Counted from the first letter of the stretch, positions 1 through 9,492 are shown. The stretch: 64,000 nucleotides of DNA from Natrinema salsiterrestre (GCF_029502005.1 NZ_JAMQOT010000003.1:293563-357562); one strand, 5' to 3'. Translations and numbers: made by a program. Notes: a model not told the origin generated them from the sequence alone.

Positions 1-637
1 CCCTCGCGATCTGGTCGGCCGCCGTCTCCGGCGAACACTCCCAGAACCCGCCCAGGGAGAGATCGGTGTCGACGAACCCGGGTTCGATGGTCGTGATCGC
101 GATGTCGCCGTTCTCGTTCGCCTCCCGGTTCCGCAGGCCCTCGAGATAGGTCGAGACGAACGCCTTCGAGGCGCTGTAGGCCTGCGTGCCGCCGGTCCCG
201 ACGTGGGCCGCGACCGAGGAGATCCCCACGAGGTGGCCGTCCGTCTCGCTCGCGTGATCGGGGTTGTGCTCGAAGTAGTCCATCGCGGCCGTCGCGATCG
301 CGGTAAAGCCCCGGACGTTGACGTCGATCGTCCGTCGCTCCTCTTCCCACTCGAGGTCGTGATTGACGGAGGCGACGCCGGCGCTGATGATCACGACGTC
401 GACCGAGGACATCGCGTTGGTCAGTTCGTAGAACCCCCGGCGGGCGTCCTCGGTCGCCGTGACGTCCATCGTCGCGACGTAGGCTTTGGTCGGCAGCTCC
501 GAGCCGATCTGTCGCATCCGCTCCGTTCGACGGGCCGCCATCCCGATCTCGTAGCCGTCGTCGGCCAGCCGCCGGGCGAGGGCCTCGCCGATGCCCGACG
601 ATGCGCCGACGACGATCGCACCGCGTGATTCTGTCAT
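1..637 (-). CDS. SDR family oxidoreductase, truncated by window edge
   Basis: Short-chain dehydrogenase/reductase reading leftwards. The ATG is at 635-637 and no stop is reached before the window edge, so about 212 N-terminal residues are visible and the C-terminus is missing. The nucleotide-binding motif GASSGIGEA lies near residues 11-19. The catalytic YSASK puts Tyr154 and Lys158 in place, with the expected Ser in GISSVAA upstream. The usual NNAG structural motif reads ISAG here. It should be a cytosolic NAD(P)(H)-dependent oxidoreductase; the substrate cannot be told from the sequence. It is divergent from the DUF456 gene at 716. Family assignment is firm, specific function unknown. Confidence 0.9.
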   Translation of the reverse strand, partial: MTESRGAIVVGASSGIGEALARRLADDGYEIGMAARRTERMRQIGSELPTKAYVATMDVTATEDARRGFYELTNAMSSVDVVIISAGVASVNHDLEWEEERRTIDVNVRGFTAIATAAMDYFEHNPDHASETDGHLVGISSVAAHVGTGGTQAYSASKAFVSTYLEGLRNREANENGDIAITTIEPGFVDTDLSLGGFWECSPETAADQIAR

Positions 638-715
638 ACCCCACAGGTTCGGGACCTGTTACGTAACAGTATTGGAGACGGTACGCCTTTGCCGCGGTCC
701 GTCGTCCCCACCGGT

Positions 716-1201
716 ATGGTCGATGTCGTTACCGTCGTCGCGATCGCGTTGCTCGCCGGCGCCATCGTGGGTGCCGCCGTCCCAATGGTCCCCAGCGGTC
801 TCCTCTCGCTGGCCGGACTCGTCGTCTACTGGTGGGGAGCCGGCTTCGCCGAACTCGGTGCCCTGACGTTCGTCGTCCTCGCCCTCATCGCCGTCGTCAC
901 CGCGCTCGTCGAGTTCTTCGGCGGCTCGATCGCCGCCAGAGCCGGCGGCGCGTCCTGGCTGACCACCGCCGTCGCCGCCGTCGTCGGGATCGTCCTCATG
1001 ATCGTCACCGGCCCGCTGGGACTACTCCTCGGCCTCTTCGGGACCGTTTTCGTCCTCGAGTTCGTCCGCAACGGCGAACTCGAGGGGAGCACGCGCTCGG
1101 CCGCCTACACCACCGTCGGCGTGCTCGCCTCGACGGCGGTCCAGGTCCTGCTGACGGCGTCGATCCTCTTCGGATTCCTCATCGCCGTCTTCCTGTTCTG
1201 A
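716..1201 (+). CDS. DUF456 family membrane protein
   Basis: A 161-residue, very hydrophobic protein with about four to five membrane segments. It has the Gly/Ala-rich pattern and the internal Gly-rich hinges (PLGLLLGLFGTVF) typical of DUF456 proteins, whose role is unknown. I chose the ATG at 716 (MVDVVTVVAIA) because it starts directly before the first membrane helix. An in-frame TTG at 689 would add nine polar residues and is less likely. It is divergent from the SDR gene, with about 80 bases of shared upstream sequence. Confidence 0.8.
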   Translation: MVDVVTVVAIALLAGAIVGAAVPMVPSGLLSLAGLVVYWWGAGFAELGALTFVVLALIAVVTALVEFFGGSIAARAGGASWLTTAVAAVVGIVLMIVTGPLGLLLGLFGTVFVLEFVRNGELEGSTRSAAYTTVGVLASTAVQVLLTASILFGFLIAVFLF

Positions 1202-1247
1202 GCGGCGGGGAAAACACTGAATCCCTGGCCGTCGTTTGCACGGACGA

Positions 1248-1412
1248 ATGACGTGTTCCGAGTCCGACTGCGAACGCCCCGCCGCGGTCGAGTTGCACGT
1301 CCCCTGGGACGGAAACCGGCTCGTCTGTGCGGCCCACGCTCGCGTCCTGGGCCGACAGGACGGCGTCGTCGCCGATCCGCTCCCTGAGCGGGCCGACGAG
1401 CTTCTCGAGTAG
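1248..1412 (+). CDS. Small Cys-rich hypothetical protein (54 aa)
   Basis: ATG-to-TAG frame of 54 residues starting MTCSESDCERPA. Cys3, Cys8, Cys27 and His30 form a C-x4-C-x18-C-x2-H pattern that could bind one zinc ion. The CE-x-P-A-A-V start with a later CAAH is what I would expect of the small zinc-finger-like proteins common in haloarchaea, but I cannot name a family. It lies 46 bases after the DUF456 stop on the same strand, so the two may be co-transcribed. The function is unknown. Confidence 0.55.
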   Translation: MTCSESDCERPAAVELHVPWDGNRLVCAAHARVLGRQDGVVADPLPERADELLE

Positions 1413-1603
1413 TCACGATCGGCGGCGTCCGTCGCGTGACGCGCTCGAGTAGCGACTACTGACCGATCCGACTGCGGTGAATCGGGAGCAGCCCGACATT
1501 CACGCTCGATTGAAATACGGTATTCCGCGTCATTCGGCCTCAGAGGCCGATTTCTCGGACCGAAGGGTTATGAGTGGTTCGCACTCTCGTTCAGTCGATC
1601 CAT

Positions 1604-2497
1604 ATGTCGAACCATCGCCGAACGTTTCTCCGACGGACTGCCCTCCTCGGCTCGGGACTGGCCGGAGCCGCGACGGGTACCGCTACGGCCGACTCCGGTG
1701 CGGCCGACCTCGATGCCACCGCCAGCGCGCGCATCGAGGGCACGGTGCGCCACTTCGGTGCGCCGGTCGCCGACGCGACGGTGAGGATCGACAGCGAAAC
1801 GAGCACCGTGACGGACGAGACCGGGACGTACTCGGTCGTGGTCGAGAGCGGCGAGTACGTACTCGAGGTGACCGCACCCGGCTACGCCTCGCGATCGAGT
1901 TCGGTCCGCACCCGGGACGGCGAGACGGTCACGAGAGACGTTCGCCTCGAGCGCAAGTGGGGGCCCGGTACGGGCGAGCTCGAGGTTTCCGCGACGCCGG
2001 CGGGCGGCGGCAAGACGATTCCCTGCGAGATCGACGTCTTCGGCGACGAGCGATACGGAGTCACTGCCTCACGCGGGTCGGTTCCCGACAACGAAACCTG
2101 GGGGAAGGGGTTCGAGGTGAGCGAGGGCTGGTGGGAAATTCTCGTCACGAGCGCCGAGGGATACAGCGACGGCTATGGGCAGGTGCTGGTCGAGGACGGC
2201 GAAACGGCCTTCGGCTGGGTGCAACTCGCCGAGGGCGACGACGGAATTCCGGAAACCGGGACAATCGCGGGGAGCGTGGTCGACGAGACAGGGACCGCCA
2301 TCGACGACGCGACTGTCCGCACGAACGGCGTGCAGACGTCGACCGGCGGCGACGGTGCGTTCGAACGCGAGCTCGAGCACGGCCACCACCGCATCGCGGT
2401 CAGTGCAGCGGGGTACGAGCGGGTCGCGGGTGGTGTTCAGGTCAAATTCGGCCGGACGACGGAGCTGACCGTTGCGCTCCGGTCGGAGGATACGTAA
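1604..2497 (+). CDS. Tat-exported protein with carboxypeptidase regulatory-like domains
   Basis: A 297-residue protein with a twin-arginine signal (HRRTFLRRTALLGSGLAG, residues about 4-21) and an AxA-like cleavage region, so it is probably secreted folded. The mature part has two beta-sandwich repeats of the carboxypeptidase regulatory type. Both begin with IxGxV and carry a DATVR segment, near residues 45-115 and 225-297, joined by a middle beta-rich region. Such domains are usually structural or adhesive; no catalytic residues are seen. The start at 1604 places the RR motif correctly. An in-frame GTG at 1574 would put ten extra residues before it. Confidence 0.75.
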   Translation: MSNHRRTFLRRTALLGSGLAGAATGTATADSGAADLDATASARIEGTVRHFGAPVADATVRIDSETSTVTDETGTYSVVVESGEYVLEVTAPGYASRSSSVRTRDGETVTRDVRLERKWGPGTGELEVSATPAGGGKTIPCEIDVFGDERYGVTASRGSVPDNETWGKGFEVSEGWWEILVTSAEGYSDGYGQVLVEDGETAFGWVQLAEGDDGIPETGTIAGSVVDETGTAIDDATVRTNGVQTSTGGDGAFERELEHGHHRIAVSAAGYERVAGGVQVKFGRTTELTVALRSEDT

Positions 2498-2545
2498 CGA
2501 CAGCGCCGGAGCGGGCTCGCAATCGTCGACTGGGATCGCTCCGAC

Positions 2546-4291
2546 TCAGGGGTGTGTGTAGTACGCGACCGTCTCCTCGTCATCTTCGTCGGTCTCGTGC
2601 CGATCGATTCGCGCGAAGCCGACGCGTTCGAACTGGACCATTTCGTCCGGCTCGAGGTCGGCGACGCCCGGCTCCGCGTGGCCCGTCACGTCGCCGTCCA
2701 TCGTCCGCATTCGAACGGGGACCCGCCCGGTCGCGGGAACCCAGTGGACGACGTCGACGCCGCCCTCGCGGACCGCGTCGATGTCGTCGGCCGTGTATCG
2801 GAGGACGCCGTCGTCGAATCGGAAACAGCCCAGTCCCTTCAGCCAGATCCGTTGGTCGTCTCCCTCGTCTCCGTCGTCGGGAATGTCTCCGAGCTCGAGC
2901 ATGACGGAGTCGCCGACCGGAATCTCGCGGACGCCGCGCTCCTCGTGGTTCGGGTGGAGCGGCGGATTCGCTTCGGCGGGCGGATCTCCGGCGAGGGGAA
3001 TCTGGTTCCCGTCCCGAACGAAGAAGCGGCGGTCGGTCTCCTCGTCGATCAGGTCGCGGTTGTTCGCGTAGATCGAACTCATCGCGAGGTCGACGTCGGT
3101 CGTCGAGGTGCCGAGCCCGGTCATCGCCTCGACGATCGCTTCGCCCCGGATGCCGCGTCGGCGCAGGCTCTTGAGCGTCGGCGCTCGCGGGTCGTCCCAG
3201 CCGTCGAGCTCGCCCTCCTCGATCAGCTCGGCGATGGTCGACGTGCTCATCTTGACGTCGTAGTCGTCGAGCTGGACGTGGCCCCAGTGGATGACCTCGG
3301 GGTACTCCCAGCCGAAGTAGTCGTAGACGAACTGCTGGCGCTTCGCGGAGTCTTGCAGGTCGATCCCGCGGATGATGTGGGTGACCTCGAGCAGGTGGTC
3401 GTCGACGCCCGACTGGAAGTCCAGCATCGGCCAGCACCGGTACTCGCTCGCCGCCTCGCGGGGATGGGGCGTATCGATCATCCGGAAGGCGACCCAGTCG
3501 CGCAGCGCTGGGTTCTTGTGCTCGATGTCGGTCTTGACCCGCAGGACCAGCTCGCCGCTGCTGTACTCGCCCTCGAGCATGGCGTCGAACTCCTCGAGGA
3601 CGGTGTCCGCGTCCTTGTCGCGGTGGGGACACGGCTCGGCCGAATTCTTCAGTTCCGAGAACTCCTCGCCCGAACACGAGCAGGTGTAGGCCCCGCCCAT
3701 CTCGATCAGTTCGCGGGCGTGATCGTAGTAGGTCTCGAGCCGGTCGCTCGCCCTGTAGGTCGCGTCCGGCTCGAAGCCCAGATAGTCGAGATCCTCGAGG
3801 ATCGCGTCGTACGCGTCGAGATCCGGCCGCTTGGTTTCGGGGTCGGTGTCGTCGAAGCGCACGCAGAACCAGCCGTCGTAGCGCTCGCGGTAGGTACCGA
3901 TGACGGCGGGCATTCGGGCGTGACCGACGTGCCAGGGGCCGTTCGGGTTCGGCGCACACCGCATCCGGATCTCGTCGTACTCCTCGGCGTTCGGCAGCGC
4001 CGGCAGCTCGTGTTCGTCTTCCTCCTCCTCGGCCTCGATCTCGGCGAGTTCCTCGGGCGCGAGTTCCTCGAGGCGGGCGCGTTTCTCCTCGTACGCGAGG
4101 TCGTTGACCCGACTCACGACGCCGCCGACGACGCCGGGGACGGCGTCGGAGTGCTCGCGAAAGTCCGGGTTGTCGCCCATCAGCGGCCCCATGACGGCAC
4201 CGACCGCGGCGTCGCTCTCGTGTTTGACGGCGTTCAACAGCGCGTGCTTTTCGGCCTCGCGCTCGACGCGCTCGCGTAACTCGTCGTCCAT
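2546..4291 (-). CDS. gltX: Glutamyl-tRNA synthetase
   Basis: Class I aminoacyl-tRNA synthetase of the archaeal GluRS type, 581 residues, charging tRNA with glutamate in the cytosol. Archaea without GlnRS use such an enzyme for both tRNA-Glu and tRNA-Gln, with GatCAB/GatDE completing Gln-tRNA. The HIGH-type motif reads HVGH in PNGPWHVGHARM (about residue 119) and the KMSKS-type loop reads VKMSTST (about residue 346). The C-terminus is the beta-barrel anticodon-binding region of the eukaryote/archaea-like subgroup. An acidic run of Glu/Asp lies near residues 85-95. In several haloarchaea gltX follows idsA; here one lipoprotein gene separates them. Confidence 0.96.
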   Translation of the reverse strand: MDDELRERVEREAEKHALLNAVKHESDAAVGAVMGPLMGDNPDFREHSDAVPGVVGGVVSRVNDLAYEEKRARLEELAPEELAEIEAEEEEDEHELPALPNAEEYDEIRMRCAPNPNGPWHVGHARMPAVIGTYRERYDGWFCVRFDDTDPETKRPDLDAYDAILEDLDYLGFEPDATYRASDRLETYYDHARELIEMGGAYTCSCSGEEFSELKNSAEPCPHRDKDADTVLEEFDAMLEGEYSSGELVLRVKTDIEHKNPALRDWVAFRMIDTPHPREAASEYRCWPMLDFQSGVDDHLLEVTHIIRGIDLQDSAKRQQFVYDYFGWEYPEVIHWGHVQLDDYDVKMSTSTIAELIEEGELDGWDDPRAPTLKSLRRRGIRGEAIVEAMTGLGTSTTDVDLAMSSIYANNRDLIDEETDRRFFVRDGNQIPLAGDPPAEANPPLHPNHEERGVREIPVGDSVMLELGDIPDDGDEGDDQRIWLKGLGCFRFDDGVLRYTADDIDAVREGGVDVVHWVPATGRVPVRMRTMDGDVTGHAEPGVADLEPDEMVQFERVGFARIDRHETDEDDEETVAYYTHP

Positions 4292-4390
4292 TACTCGCCG
4301 CTATTCGCGCCCGGCCAAAAACCCTCGCGATTCGCTCTCTTCCCGGTGCCACGTCGCCGGTCGCGGCCCCTCACGCGATCGCCGTCGCTT

Positions 4391-5104
4391 TCACTCCTCG
4401 AGGTCTTCCGCGTACACTCGCGTGTTGAGGACGTTGCTAATGAGAACGACCGCGGCCATATCCGCGGACCCGCCATCGCCGTCGGTCTCGTCGGTGCTGT
4501 TTCCACCCTCCGTCTCGGTGGTGCTGTTCTCACTGTCCGTCTCGTTGCCACCGTCCGATCCGTCGCCGTCAGTCTCGTTTCCGGCGCTCGAGTCGCCGTC
4601 CCCGTCGCTACTGGTTCCGTCGTCGCTCTCTCCCTCACTATCCTCGACAGCCGCATTATATCGCTCACACCACTCCGTTTTGACGCCCCAGCCGTGTGCC
4701 TGCTCCTCGAACGGGTTCGTGATCTCCGCAAAGAGGGTGCCGACTCCGGCGTCGTGTTTCACGAGATTCTCGTTGTAGACCGTCGTAATAATCTCGATCT
4801 CTTCTTTCGACTCAGCCTCCGTTTCGGCGTCAGAGACGTACTTCAGGACCATATCCGACCCGTCCCACCGGAGCGATTCGACCGGAATGTCGTTTCGCTC
4901 GACGAGCGTGTAAAACTCTCCCGGCGTTCCGGCTCGCGGCTCGCTCGGCTCCTCGGGTTCGATCTCGTTCTCGTCCGATTCGGACGTCCCGAGTATCGAC
5001 CCGGCACAGCCGGCAGTCACGGCCGTTCCGGCGGTCCCGGCCGCGCAGAGAAATCGTCGCCTGGAGGAGATGCCGGCAGATCCGTTGGGACTATCGTCAG
5101 TCAT
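4391..5104 (-). CDS. Tat lipoprotein with acidic Ser/Thr/Asn/Gly-rich insert
   Basis: A 237-residue predicted membrane-anchored lipoprotein: SRRRFLCAAGTAG is the twin-arginine motif and TAGCAG the lipobox, with Cys near residue 33. A folded-looking segment (residues about 55-150) is followed by roughly 55 residues of D/S/G/N/E/T, then a short conserved-looking tail (ADMAAVVLISNVLNTRVYAEDLEE) that may fold back on the first segment. I do not recognise a named function. It lies between idsA and gltX on the same strand, but with gaps of about 155 and 100 bases, so co-transcription is uncertain. Confidence 0.75.
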   Translation of the reverse strand: MTDDSPNGSAGISSRRRFLCAAGTAGTAVTAGCAGSILGTSESDENEIEPEEPSEPRAGTPGEFYTLVERNDIPVESLRWDGSDMVLKYVSDAETEAESKEEIEIITTVYNENLVKHDAGVGTLFAEITNPFEEQAHGWGVKTEWCERYNAAVEDSEGESDDGTSSDGDGDSSAGNETDGDGSDGGNETDSENSTTETEGGNSTDETDGDGGSADMAAVVLISNVLNTRVYAEDLEE

Positions 5105-5259
5105 ACTCCTCGATCAGTTAGGCAGTCGCAAAAAGACCCGGACGATATCGAACGGTGAGTTCGGCCGCACCGACCGGACGAAACCGCCTTCTCGAGCGGG
5201 ACTGATCCGGAAAACGGGCCATCGAGGATCGGGCGACGACTCGACGCGTCGGAACCCGC

Positions 5260-6312
5260 TCAGTACCCGCGTTCGATCAGGTAGTTCGCGATCTCGCAGA
5301 GCAGTTCGCGCGCCTCGTTGTCCGGCAGCACCTCGAGGCGGTTCTTCCCCTGCTCGACCAGGTCGCGGGCGGTCTCGTTGGCGTAGGAGATCGATCCGGC
5401 CGCCTCGAGTGCCGCGACGGCGTCGTCGATCTCGGCCTCGGTGACCGCGTCGACGTCGTCGGTGTCGACCAGGTTGTCGACGTCGACGCCCTCGTTGCGG
5501 GCGTGGACGGTAATCAGCGTCTGTTTGTTCTCGACGAGGTCGCTTCCCCGCTGCTTGCCGAGTTGCTCGCTGGGCACCGTCAGATCGAGGACGTCGTCCT
5601 GAATCTGGAAGGCGCGGCCGATGTCGAGGCCGTAGCCGTAGAGCGCGTCGATCGTCTCGTCGTCGGCCCCCAGCAAGATCGCGGGAATAGCCGCCGAGGC
5701 GGCGTAGAGGACGGCCGTCTTCTGTTCGACCATCTCGAGGTACTCCTCGGGCGAGACGTCGGTTCGCTGTTCGAAGGTGACGTCCAGGGACTGCCCCTCG
5801 CAGATCTTCGTGCAGGTCGTCGCGAGCACGCGAAGCGCGTCGACGATCCGGTCCGCTTCCGCGCCCGTATCGAGCATGATCTCGAAGGCCTTCGAGTAGA
5901 GCGTGTCGCCGGCGAGAATTGCCGTCTCGAGGTCGTACTCCTCGTGGACGGCGGGAACCCCGCGACGGAGGTCGTCGTCGTCCATGATGTCGTCGTGAAT
6001 TAGGGTGAACGACTGGATGACCTCGACGCTGACGGCGGCGGCCATCACGTCGACCGGGCCGCTGTCGTCGAGCGCGTCGAGCGACCGATACGCCGCCGAG
6101 AGCGGCTCGGTGTCGGTTAATGCCTCTGCGGTCGTCAGGAGAACCGCCGGCCGTAGCCGCTTGCCGCCCGCGTCCAGCAGGTATCGGGACGCCTCGTAGA
6201 GCCGTTCGGGTCGCTGGATCGGCAGCTCTTCGGGAATCGCCTCGTTGACCTGCTCGCGGCGCTGCCGGATCGCCTCGAGTACCGCCTCTTCGCGTGCCTC
6301 GGGACTCGTCAT
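5260..6312 (-). CDS. idsA: Polyprenyl (geranylgeranyl/farnesylgeranyl) diphosphate synthase
   Basis: Trans-isoprenyl diphosphate synthase, about 350 residues, condensing isopentenyl diphosphate onto allylic diphosphates to make the C20/C25 chains of archaeal ether lipids. GGKRLRP (IPP binding), the first Asp-rich motif IHDDIMDDD and the second QIQDDVLDL are all present. I chose the ATG at 6310-6312 (MTSPEAREE). It begins one base after the stop of the RNase J gene, and the longer frame would add residues unlike the family. The rnj-idsA spacing indicates a single transcript. Chain length (C20 or C25) cannot be read reliably from the sequence. Confidence 0.93.
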   Translation of the reverse strand: MTSPEAREEAVLEAIRQRREQVNEAIPEELPIQRPERLYEASRYLLDAGGKRLRPAVLLTTAEALTDTEPLSAAYRSLDALDDSGPVDVMAAAVSVEVIQSFTLIHDDIMDDDDLRRGVPAVHEEYDLETAILAGDTLYSKAFEIMLDTGAEADRIVDALRVLATTCTKICEGQSLDVTFEQRTDVSPEEYLEMVEQKTAVLYAASAAIPAILLGADDETIDALYGYGLDIGRAFQIQDDVLDLTVPSEQLGKQRGSDLVENKQTLITVHARNEGVDVDNLVDTDDVDAVTEAEIDDAVAALEAAGSISYANETARDLVEQGKNRLEVLPDNEARELLCEIANYLIERGY

Positions 6313-6313
6313 A

Positions 6314-7666
6314 TCAGTCGACCAGTTGGATGAGATTCCCGTTGCGGGTGACGTGGAGATCTCGCCCCATCTTGTACCCCTCGCTCTCACAGAGGTTGAC
6401 GTAGCTCGAGAAGCCTTTCATGTCCTGATGAGCGGGAATGATGTTCCGGGGTTGGAGCGCGTCGAGCATCTCGTAGTGGCCCTCCTGATTGAGGTGGCCC
6501 GAGACGTGGATATCGTCGTAGACCCGCGCGCCCTGCATGCCCAGAAGTTTCTCGGCCTGATAGCGCTGGCCCTCGTTGGTCGGCTCGGGAATCACGCGGG
6601 CGGAGAAGACGACCTTATCGCCGTCGTCCAGTTCGTAGGGCGTCTCGCCGCGAGCCATTCGGGTGAGCATCGCGCGGGGCTCGCCCTGATGACCGGTGAC
6701 GATCGGCAGGTAGTCTTCCTTGCCCTCGTTCATGATCCGTTTGAACGTGCGGTCGACGGACTTGCGGTGACCGAACATTCCCAGATCGGAGGGGAAGTCG
6801 ACGAAGTCGAGTCGTTCCGCCGTGCCGGAGTACTTCTCCATCGAGCGGCCGAGCAGGACGGGCTGGCGGCCGATGTCGTCGGCGAACTCGACGAGCGATT
6901 TGACGCGGGCGATGTGGCTGGAGAAGGTGGTCGCGACGATGCCGCCGTCGTAGTCCTCCATGCTGTAGAGGACGTCCCGGAGGTGTTCGCGGGCGACGCT
7001 CTCCGAGGGCGTTCGCCCCTTCTTGTTCGCGTTGGTACAGTCCTCGATGTAACAGAGGACGCCCTCGCCCTCGCGACCGATCTCGCGGAAGCGCTCCATG
7101 TCGATCGGGTCGCCGATGACGGGCGTGTGATCCATCCGCTTGTCGAGCCCGTAGACGACCGCTCCCTCGGGGGTGTGAAGCACGGGATTGATCGCGTCGA
7201 TGATCGAGTGCGTGACGTTGACGAACTCGAGTTCGATCTGGCCGGAGTCGCCGATCGACATCGTCTCGCCGGCCTCCATCTTGACGAGGTCGTTCTCGAC
7301 GCCGAACTTCTGTTCGCTCTCGATCTGCTGTTTCGTCAGCTCGATCGTAAACGGCGTCGCGACGACGGGCGCGTCGTATCGGTGTGCCAGCTTGGAAATG
7401 GCACCGATGTGGTCGAGGTGGCCGTGGGTCGGCACGATCGCTTTGACGTCGCCCTCGAGGTCGCTCATGATCCGATCGTCCGGGATAGCGCCCATATCGA
7501 TCAGATCGAGGCTGTGCATCCGCTCGGTTTCGACGTTGTCGTGGATCAGGACCTGCGAGAGGTTCAGACCCATGTCGAAGATGACGACGTCGTCGCCGGC
7601 TCGGACGGCAGTCATCTGCCGTCCGACTTCTTCGTAGCCGCCAATGGTTGCGATTTCGATTTCCAT
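6314..7666 (-). CDS. rnj: Ribonuclease J (archaeal aRNase J)
   Basis: Metallo-beta-lactamase/beta-CASP nuclease of 450 residues. The metal-binding HxHxDH motif is [10 protein letters not shown] near residues 80-88. Further motifs are the His in NVTHSI, the Asp in GLDKRMDH and the late His of PAHQDMKG. It is the archaeal 5'-3' exoribonuclease involved in RNA turnover. The start [15 protein letters not shown] matches the family and follows a 365-base leader region. It is followed after one base by idsA, a linkage also known from other haloarchaea, where rnj sits within the isoprenoid gene block. Confidence 0.94.
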   Translation of the reverse strand: MEIEIATIGGYEEVGRQMTAVRAGDDVVIFDMGLNLSQVLIHDNVETERMHSLDLIDMGAIPDDRIMSDLEGDVKAIVPTHGHLDHIGAISKLAHRYDAPVVATPFTIELTKQQIESEQKFGVENDLVKMEAGETMSIGDSGQIELEFVNVTHSIIDAINPVLHTPEGAVVYGLDKRMDHTPVIGDPIDMERFREIGREGEGVLCYIEDCTNANKKGRTPSESVAREHLRDVLYSMEDYDGGIVATTFSSHIARVKSLVEFADDIGRQPVLLGRSMEKYSGTAERLDFVDFPSDLGMFGHRKSVDRTFKRIMNEGKEDYLPIVTGHQGEPRAMLTRMARGETPYELDDGDKVVFSARVIPEPTNEGQRYQAEKLLGMQGARVYDDIHVSGHLNQEGHYEMLDALQPRNIIPAHQDMKGFSSYVNLCESEGYKMGRDLHVTRNGNLIQLVD

Positions 7667-8031
7667 AGTTCCTCGTACTGAAAGCCGCTGACTGGACTCT
7701 CATCGAAACTGTCCGCGGACGCCTAGCCGTCCGGCCCCGGCGTCTTGCAGCGCGTCGGCCATCCCGCTATGCGCTCGGCGCGACGGCGGTTCCGTCTTCG
7801 ACGACTCACGACGCCGTGAGTCCCGAACGCACTTGCCCGCGGGTTTCGCTAGTTACCCATTACACGCCCGGGTGTTAAAAACGCAGTGGGTTAGCGCGCC
7901 CGCCGCGGCGTCGCCGCTGCGGCCGATTTAGGGCACCTCGGCGGTACCGGCCCCGCCCTTTCTGACACCGCAATTCATTTGCCGGTCGCCCCGAAATCCG
8001 ATGCAATAACTATGATTTCGGAGGGTCCGTC
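7667..8031. other. 365-base intergenic region between rnj and trkA, no gene seen
   Basis: Divergent intergenic space that must hold the promoters of the rnj-idsA operon and of trkA. I find no convincing small gene. It contains a perfect 8-bp stem-loop (7803-7822) and a GC-rich imperfect inverted repeat around 7900-7925. An AT-richer stretch near 7876-7886 (TTAAAAACG) reads GTTTTTAA on the minus strand. If that is the rnj promoter, the rnj mRNA would have a leader of about 190 bases, long for a haloarchaeon. Confidence 0.5.
7803..7822. repeat. Perfect 8-bp stem-loop in the rnj upstream region
   Basis: GACTCACG at 7803-7810 is the exact reverse complement of CGTGAGTC at 7815-7822, with a four-base loop. 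It lies about 140 bases upstream of the RNase J start, where it could fold in the leader RNA or act as an operator. No U-tract follows on either strand, so a terminator role is unlikely. Confidence 0.5.
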
Positions 8032-9363
8032 GTGTACGTAATCATCGTCGGGGCAGGCGAGGTCGGTCGCTCGATCGCCGCCAACCTCGAGGAGACCCAC
8101 AACGTGGCCGTGATCGATCGCGACGCCGAAACCGTCGAAGAACTCACGTACTCGCTCGACGTGCTCGCGATCTGTGGCGACGGGACCGACCTCGAGACGC
8201 TTCGGGAGGCCGGTCTCGAGCAGGCCGGTCTCGTCATCGCCTGTACCGACAACGACGAGACGAACGCGGTCGTCTGCGGGGCCGCGAAGGCTGCGACCGA
8301 CGTGTTTACCATCGCACGGGTGCGCCGTCGGACGCTGCTCGAGACGTGGCAGGGCTCGGAGGGTGCCTTCGGCGTGGACTTTATGGTCTGTACCGACCTG
8401 TTGACGGCACAGGCTATTTTCCGTATTTCCGGGTTGCCGAGCGCCCACGACGTCGATACGTTCGCCGGCGGCCTCATCCGGATGGCGGAGTTCGACATCC
8501 CGGCGGACAGCCCGATCGCGGATCGAACGGTCAAAGAGGCCGACTGTTACGATTCGCTCACGTTCGCGGCGATCTTTCGCGACGACGAAATGGTGGTCAC
8601 CAGAGGGAACACCGTCATTCGGGCCGGGGACCGAGTCGTCGTCATCGGGAGCCCGGAGTCGATCAACGACTTCGCCGAGGAGGTCGCCACGACGCCCGAC
8701 GAAGCCGAAGAGGTCGTTATCGTCGGGGCCAGCGAAATCGGGTTCCAGACCGCCCGAGAGTTCGAGGATCACGGCTTCCGGCCGCGGCTGATCGAACGGG
8801 ATCACGACCGGGCTCGCGAAGTCGCGGAGGACCTTCCCAATACGATGGTCATGGAGAACGACGCGACGGACGCCGACTTCCTCGCTCGCGAACACGTCGA
8901 CGAGGCCGACGTCGTGATCGCCGCCCTCGACAGCGACGAGAAGAACCTGCTCGTCTCCCTGCTCGCCGATCGCCTCGGCGTCGACCGGACCGTCGCCGTC
9001 ATCGAGACCCCCGAGTACGCCGACCTCTTCGAGACCGTCGGCGTCGACGTCGCGATCAATCCCCGCGAGGAGACCGCCGAGGAGATCGTCCGCTTTACCC
9101 GGGCGGACAACACCGAGAAAGTCGCGATGCTCGAGCACGACCTCGCGGAGGTCATCGAGATCGAGGTCGACGAGGACAGCGTTCTCGTCGGACGGGAGAT
9201 CGCGGCGGCGACGAACGACCTCCCGGAGGGCGTCGTCATCGGCGCGATCTCCCGGGGCGGCAAACACATCACGCCGCGTGGATCGACTGTCGTCGAGCCC
9301 GGAGATCACGTGATCGTCTTCGTCGATGCGGGCGCCCTCGACGATGTCCTCAAACTGATCTAG
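8032..9363 (+). CDS. trkA: TrkA-type potassium uptake regulatory protein (tandem)
   Basis: A 443-residue peripheral membrane protein with two copies of the RCK module. The first Rossmann half starts MYVIIVGAGEVGRS and binds NAD(H) or nucleotides; the second starts near residue 226 with VVIVGASEIG. Each is followed by a TrkA_C domain. It gates the TrkH channel encoded 0.6 kb downstream. Translation starts at a GTG (8032), which places the beta-strand and GxGxxG motif at the extreme N-terminus as usual. Haloarchaea need such transporters because they keep molar potassium in the cytosol. Confidence 0.93.
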   Translation: MYVIIVGAGEVGRSIAANLEETHNVAVIDRDAETVEELTYSLDVLAICGDGTDLETLREAGLEQAGLVIACTDNDETNAVVCGAAKAATDVFTIARVRRRTLLETWQGSEGAFGVDFMVCTDLLTAQAIFRISGLPSAHDVDTFAGGLIRMAEFDIPADSPIADRTVKEADCYDSLTFAAIFRDDEMVVTRGNTVIRAGDRVVVIGSPESINDFAEEVATTPDEAEEVVIVGASEIGFQTAREFEDHGFRPRLIERDHDRAREVAEDLPNTMVMENDATDADFLAREHVDEADVVIAALDSDEKNLLVSLLADRLGVDRTVAVIETPEYADLFETVGVDVAINPREETAEEIVRFTRADNTEKVAMLEHDLAEVIEIEVDEDSVLVGREIAAATNDLPEGVVIGAISRGGKHITPRGSTVVEPGDHVIVFVDAGALDDVLKLI

Positions 9364-9492
9364 CGACACTGCGCCTGACGCCCGGTTCCGTTCCGTTGCC
9401 GTCCTCGGTCGGTCGGTTCTCCCTTCGCCCGCGAAACACGGCTGTTCACTCGGACCGCAGTCGGCCCCGCTCTCCCGGTCGAGTCCCCTGCT

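Noticed and set aside
1477..2904. 475-codon Arg-rich plus-strand frame
   Set aside because: Runs across the Tat-protein gene and into gltX; composition (over 30 percent Arg) is that of an out-of-frame GC-rich sequence.
2552..4279. Long open frame (575 codons) on the plus strand
   Set aside because: It is the reverse of gltX. High-GC haloarchaeal genes commonly leave the opposite frame open; the minus-strand product has HVGH and KMS motifs while this one has only Val/Arg/Asp-rich repeats.
6245..7681. 478-codon frame opposite rnj
   Set aside because: Antisense shadow of RNase J and the idsA start region.
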